64,000 nt of DNA from an uncultured Clostridia bacterium (lineage in GTDB: Bacteria > Bacillota > Clostridia > TANB77 > CAG-508): the NCBI GenBank assembly GCA_934178475.1, contig CAKPQH010000001.1:269396-333395 (forward strand), in the 5' to 3' direction. The position numbers and the translations under genes were made by a program. The notes beneath the pieces were generated by a model that was given only the letters and a program-made list of their open reading frames with translations, ran no database searches and was not told where the DNA came from. Every line of letters starts with the position of its first letter. Position 1 is the first letter of the stretch. Shown piece by piece: positions 62,403 to 64,000 of this stretch.

Positions 62403-63824
62403 ATGAATAAAAAAACAATATTATCATTAATATTAGCTATAATATGCATATTAGTTTTTTTTTACGTTATATATAATATAAATTTAAAAATAAATAAATT
62501 GGTAGATACAGTTCAAAGAATTGAAATGAATGAAATAGATGTATCTGAAAAAACAAAAGAATTATCAATACAAACAAAACAGGATGTAAATAATAATAAA
62601 AATATATCTACTACTGAGATAATACAAAGCTCGGAAGAAGAAGAGAAAACAGTCAATGATGAAAGCGTAATTGAACAAGATGCAAATGTAGAACAAGAAA
62701 ATATTTCTTATGATGGAGACAATTCGGGAAAAGGGTTGTCTTTATTAGGAAAATATAAAGGGTTAACATATTATAATCAAGCAGACAGTAGATGGGCAAA
62801 TATAATGTATAGCTCAATAGGAGATCCAAACCAAACTATGAAATCTAGTGCATGTGGACCAACTGCAGCAGCAATAGTGGTATCAAGCTCAAAAGGAAGT
62901 ATATTACCTACAACAATGGCTAGTTTATTTGTAGATAATAATTTTAGAACAGCAAGGAATGGAACTGCATGGGCAGCATATAGTTTTGTAGCAGATTATT
63001 TTGGATTTGAAAAATTTTATACAACAAGTAATATGGCAAATATGTTGAATTATTTGAAAAAAGATACGGATAATGATGGGATTGCAGATTATTTTGTTGT
63101 GGCAAGTTGTGCAAAAGGATTATTTACAACAGGAGGACATTACGTAGTATTAGTGTCAGATAAAAATCAAACAATAAGAGTATTTGATCCATATTTATAT
63201 GCAGGTAAATTTAATACAGTATCAAGAAGAAATGCTGGTGTAGTAGTAAATGGTAATAATGTTTATTTAACAGAAGAATCTTTCAAAAATTATGCTAACT
63301 ATAGAAATTTCTGGATATATTCAAATGATAATAAAAAATCTGTAGAAAATAATTCAGGTAATGAATTTAACATTACAAAATATGTTGCTACACAAAGTGC
63401 TAATTTAAATGTAAGAAATAGTCTAGGTGGAAGCAAAATAGGAAGTCTAAAAAAAGGAACACAAGTAAATGTTATTGAAACAAATGGCACATGGTCTAAA
63501 ATAAGTTATCCAGTAAGTGGATGGGTAAGTTCTGAATATCTATCAGATGCACAATCAAATTCTTCAAAAAGAAAAATAACAGGATATTCAACTGGAAAAT
63601 ATAAAGTAACATCTAATCTAAATGTAAGAACTGGAGCTAGTACAAGATACAGAAGAAAGAATTATAAACAATTAACATCAAATGCAAGACAACAAAACAG
63701 AAGACTTGGTGGGGAGTACAGTGGATATAGAATAGGAGTTATTTGTACTGTTATAAAAATTAATGGAAACTGGGGATTAACAAAATCAGGATGGATTTGT
63801 TTGGATTATTGTAAAAAGATATAA
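62403..63824 (+). CDS. Membrane-anchored C39-like cysteine peptidase with SH3 domains
   Basis: The 473-residue protein has an N-terminal membrane helix (about 7-27), an acidic linker (about 60-115), a papain-fold C39-like domain with SACGPTAAA (Cys near 150) and GGHYVVLV (His near 245), and two C-terminal bacterial SH3 domains. The first has LNVRNSLGG and GWVSSEYL, the second LNVRTGAS. Such proteins act at the cell surface; SH3 domains often bind peptidoglycan. It could cut wall peptides or process the neighbouring surface proteins, but neither is shown. AGGAGG lies before ATG 62403. Confidence 0.85.
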   Translation: MNKKTILSLILAIICILVFFYVIYNINLKINKLVDTVQRIEMNEIDVSEKTKELSIQTKQDVNNNKNISTTEIIQSSEEEEKTVNDESVIEQDANVEQENISYDGDNSGKGLSLLGKYKGLTYYNQADSRWANIMYSSIGDPNQTMKSSACGPTAAAIVVSSSKGSILPTTMASLFVDNNFRTARNGTAWAAYSFVADYFGFEKFYTTSNMANMLNYLKKDTDNDGIADYFVVASCAKGLFTTGGHYVVLVSDKNQTIRVFDPYLYAGKFNTVSRRNAGVVVNGNNVYLTEESFKNYANYRNFWIYSNDNKKSVENNSGNEFNITKYVATQSANLNVRNSLGGSKIGSLKKGTQVNVIETNGTWSKISYPVSGWVSSEYLSDAQSNSSKRKITGYSTGKYKVTSNLNVRTGASTRYRRKNYKQLTSNARQQNRRLGGEYSGYRIGVICTVIKINGNWGLTKSGWICLDYCKKI

Positions 63825-63875
63825 AAAGTGTAGATTATTACATTATTAAAGTTTAGAAAAAAATAATAAAAAAAG

Positions 63876-63917
63876 ACCATACAAAATATTGATAGTTCAA
63901 TACTTGTATGGTTTTTA
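63876..63917 (+). terminator. Terminator after the C39-like peptidase gene
   Basis: The stem ACCATACAA (63876-63884) with TTGTATGGT (63904-63912), extended by an inner TATTGA/TCAATA pair, is followed by TTTTATT. Confidence 0.75.
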
Positions 63918-63922
63918 TTATA

Positions 63923-63999
<77 letters not shown>

Positions 64000-64000
64000 A

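Overview
The window is visibly AT-rich DNA that looks like a Clostridia-type Firmicute chromosome, probably a gut or other host-associated species. The support is strong AGGAGG ribosome-binding sites, many TTGAAA/TTGACA-17-TATAAT promoters, tRNAs with encoded CCA, and the order DUF4321-radC-mreB-mreC-mreD-PBP2-minC. TGA acts as a normal stop, so the standard bacterial code applies. I see no CRISPR array, rRNA, insertion sequence or recognisable prophage.

Layout. 1-3357: one end of a conjugation (type IV secretion) gene set: small membrane protein, VirD4-like coupling ATPase, VirB2-like pilin, VirB6/TrbL-like and VirB3/PrgI-like membrane proteins. No VirB4 ATPase or relaxase lies in view. 3459-5475: dnaD plus a DnaI/DnaC-type helicase loader with their own promoter. 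5543-12866: CapA-like phosphatase-fold protein, DUF378 protein, ABC-F ATPase, an unknown membrane protein, Tex and a DUF975 protein. 12891-23353 (minus): a 2469-residue NRPS (C-A-T-C-A-T-R) running into a 7TM-PAS histidine kinase, then a separately promoted REC-HD-GYP protein. 23465-30732: HtrA protease, XRE and AbrB regulators, patatin, beta-propeller protein, DUF4190 protein, a Cys/His hypothetical and a FAD/Rieske oxidoreductase. 30755-31036: tRNA-Arg(ACG) and tRNA-Pro(UGG). 31342-33652: a three-gene LytTR module, rubrerythrin and a MecA-like adaptor. 33857-40028: the cell-shape operon. 40031-40983: three small minus-strand genes.

41191-60566 is the most unusual part: two consecutive two-gene modules for giant surface proteins, A1-B1 and A2-B2. 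The A genes share a sharply bounded direct repeat of 2,655 bp that looks identical, then diverge. The B proteins have a candidate thioester domain, SpaA/SdrD-like stalk domains and a C-terminal TPPTG sorting-type signal. The A proteins end in VKTG plus a membrane segment. Recombination between the repeats would delete 9,678 bp in frame, so the locus could remodel the cell surface. It is followed by a WG-repeat protein and a C39-like peptidase with SH3 domains; the peptidase leader can be folded so that its ribosome-binding site is paired. A tRNA-Arg(UCU) closes the window.

How the parts fit together: the NRPS should make a short peptide released reductively as an aldehyde, as known for related gut Clostridia enzymes, with a sensor kinase in the same transcript. 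The 41-64 kb block looks like a dedicated cell-surface region. The 34-40 kb operon is housekeeping. All functional statements come from motifs read by eye; no database search or alignment was run.
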